Translations under genes and position numbers: made by a program | In this document: positions 5,409 through 6,282 of the stretch, one piece after another | Position numbering within the stretch: position 1 is the stretch's first letter | Layout: every line of letters begins with the position of its first letter | Notes under the pieces: model-generated | Told to the model about the DNA's origin: nothing | The model's database searches: none | Seen by the model: the letters and a program-made list of their open reading frames with translations, nothing else | Origin: Anaerolineae bacterium | GTDB lineage: Bacteria > Chloroflexota > Anaerolineae > B4-G1 > SLSP01 | Assembly (NCBI GenBank): GCA_016934645.1 | Contig: JAFGSL010000137.1 | Coordinates: forward strand, 1 to 6,282 | Length of the DNA stretch: 6,282 nucleotides | Direction: 5' to 3'

Positions 5409-5463
5409 CAAGTCGGGGGCAGCCGCGTCGCGGAGCGATGTCGGCTGCACCCCGGCGCTAGAC
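5403..5463 (-). repeat. attC-like 61-bp palindrome upstream of the methyltransferase
   Basis: The ends are GCCCAAC (5403-5409), a full match to the core RYYYAAC, and GCTAGAC (5457-5463), which fits GTTRRRY except for one base. Between them is an 18-pair stem, 5414-5431 with 5435-5454, closed by a GGA loop. It contains one G-T wobble. Only two bases are unpaired, T5441 and A5449, and both are on the same arm. Extrahelical bases on one arm are a hallmark of folded attC bottom strands, and the length is that of the classical 59-base element. Their identities (T and A) are not the usual G and T. On the cassette strand the fully matching R' site GTTGGGC faces the methyltransferase gene. A transcription terminator is the main alternative, but no T-run follows. 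Confidence 0.5.
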
Positions 5464-5507
5464 GGCGACTCTGCTCATGATGGCCTTTCTCCATATTCGG
5501 CTCTTAA

Positions 5508-5852
5508 TTAGCGACCCGTCATCTGCCTCAGGTTTTCGGGATATCGATCCCCTTGTACCGTGATCTTTGAAATGGCACTTTTGATCTCCCGCAGATCGTC
5601 GGGCTTGAGTTCGACAGCAAGTGCGCCGATGTTCTCATCCAGGCGCGCGAGCTTCCGGCTGCCCGGGAGGGGAACAATCCACGGCTTCTGCGCGAGCAAC
5701 CAGGCGCGCGCGATCTGAGCCGGTGTCGCTCCCTTCTGTTCTCCGATTCTGGCAAGCAGATCAATGATCACCCGGTTTGCTTTCAGCGCCTCCGGCGTAT
5801 AGCGGGGGAGGCGGCTGCGGATATCAGAACTGGCGAAGGTCGTGGATGATGT
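5508..5852 (-). pseudogene. C-terminal fragment of an aldo/keto reductase
   Basis: The fragment encodes about 114 residues matching the last third of Tas/YajO-like aldo/keto reductases, NADPH-dependent carbonyl reductases of about 330 residues with a TIM-barrel fold. It reads through FASSDIRSRLPRYTPEALKA into ATPAQIARAWLLAQKPWIVP. Then comes the cofactor-phosphate loop PLPGSRKLARLDEN, and the usual tail SKITVQGDRYPENLRQMTGR ends it. The N-terminal two thirds, which hold the catalytic Asp/Tyr/Lys/His, are absent. Reductase-like sequence begins near 5840, only about 12 bases from the stop of the neighbouring decarboxylase, in the same reading frame. A GTG at 5771 could start an 87-residue product, but it has no evident ribosome binding site. 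The fragment is most likely inert. Confidence 0.8.
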
Positions 5853-6282
5853 TTACTGTTTTGCTAGAGCAAGTTGAACGGCATTGATGGCGCGCTCAAC
5901 ATCCATATCATTTGTTTTCCAATTACACACCGAAACGCGCATACAGCGTTTACCTTGCCACGTAGTACCCGTAAAAAATGCTTCACCGGATTCAAGAACA
6001 TTTGCAATAACGCTGTCTGTGCGCCGATCATGATCGGCATCCGTCGCATTGAGTTTCGCGCTGAGAAAACGTACTAACCCCTGGTTTATTTGTGGTTCCC
6101 AAATCAACTCAGCACCGGGTAATGCGCCAATGCGTGTTACAAGGCAATGTGCATACTGACAAGTGCGTTCGATTAGCTCAGCCACCCCCTGTTTGCCTAG
6201 TTGCCGGATAGCGGCATAGGTGGCGATGCCGCGTCCACGGTGAGACCATTCCGGAGTCCAATCGATCTGGTCACGGGCAACC
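5853..6282 (-). CDS. Group II PLP-dependent decarboxylase, C-terminal part
   Basis: The gene enters from the right edge, so only its last 142 codons are visible. Before the Val codon at 6183-6185 the frame continues without a break through RDQIDWTPEWSHRGRGIATY and AAIRQLGKQG, so that codon is internal rather than the start. The sequence matches the C-terminal domain of group II pyridoxal-phosphate enzymes (aromatic-L-amino-acid/glutamate decarboxylase type). The recognisable parts are IGALPGAELIWEPQINQGLV, DADHDRRTDSVI, ESGEAFFTGTTWQGKRCMRV and SVCNWKTNDMDVERAI. These enzymes decarboxylate amino acids, or in some members act as related lyases or aminotransferases. The PLP-binding lysine lies outside the window, so substrate and activity cannot be judged. 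The TAA at 5853-5855 looks natural for the family. An aldo/keto reductase remnant follows directly in frame. Confidence 0.88.
   Translation of the reverse strand, partial: VARDQIDWTPEWSHRGRGIATYAAIRQLGKQGVAELIERTCQYAHCLVTRIGALPGAELIWEPQINQGLVRFLSAKLNATDADHDRRTDSVIANVLESGEAFFTGTTWQGKRCMRVSVCNWKTNDMDVERAINAVQLALAKQ

Noticed and set aside
4419..5463. Reading the two palindromes as simple transcription terminators of the methyltransferase and reductase fragment
   Set aside because: Neither is followed by a T-run. Both have RYYYAAC/GTTRRRY-type ends, and the left one has a very long centre, so attC-like is the better description, although it remains unproven.
5282..5494. 70-codon minus-strand frame overlapping the methyltransferase start
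   Set aside because: It crosses the attC-like palindrome and enters the methyltransferase gene in another frame. It is basic, low-complexity and a clear shadow.
213..6282. A single biosynthetic gene cluster built from the two methyltransferases, the decarboxylase, the reductase and the glycosyltransferase
   Set aside because: The genes are widely spaced, the reductase is a fragment, an IS scar and cassette-like boundaries separate them, and no core scaffold-making enzyme is present.
1..6282. CRISPR array, tRNA or rRNA
   Set aside because: No regularly spaced direct repeats and no tRNA cloverleaf or rRNA-like sequence were seen on reading either strand.

Overview
This 6.3 kb accessory-type region comes from a bacterial genome, and every confident gene lies on the minus strand. 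The mix of genes recalls the large genomes of environmental Chloroflexota: a GT39-like membrane glycosyltransferase, an LCM-type O-methyltransferase, an FkbM methyltransferase, a lumazine-binding-like NTF2 protein, a group II PLP decarboxylase and an IS3 OrfA remnant. The taxonomic guess is inference from remembered family resemblance only. Gene spacing is wide (about 100-400 bp), so these look like separately transcribed single genes rather than one operon.

Layout from left to right. Positions 1-70 hold two hairpins, the second followed by six T's, which reads as a terminator for a plus-strand gene off the left edge. An FkbM-family SAM methyltransferase (213-1004, minus) follows, then about 355 bp with only a perfect 9-bp hairpin. 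Next is a small NTF2/SnoaL-fold protein (1360-1716, minus). A decayed IS3-family left end on the plus strand (1841 to about 1967) carries the first 20 or so codons of OrfA and stops about 30 bp from the stop codon of a multispanning GT39-like glycosyltransferase (1996-3546, minus). An unrecognised 134-residue protein (3754-4158, minus) has a strong ribosome binding site, and two tandem hairpins lie upstream of it.

The right third is the most interesting part. A leucine-carboxyl-methyltransferase-like (LCM/Tcmp) methyltransferase gene (4555-5364, minus) sits between two imperfect palindromes. Each ends in sequence matching the integron attC core sites (RYYYAAC ... GTTRRRY), and both are oriented as attC sites would be for minus-strand cassettes. 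The unit between the two predicted crossover points, 4425-5408, has the anatomy of an integron gene cassette: a short leader, one gene, then its own attC. No integrase is in the window, so the best description is an integrase-less attC cluster or a related cassette-like repeat system.

Upstream of it lies the C-terminal third of an aldo/keto reductase (about 5508-5852). It has lost its catalytic N-terminal part and continues in frame directly after the TAA of a group II PLP-dependent decarboxylase, whose C-terminal 142 residues enter from the right edge (5853-6282). The truncated IS, the truncated reductase and the cassette-like unit together point to a region shaped by repeated insertion and deletion. 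I see no single pathway linking the genes.
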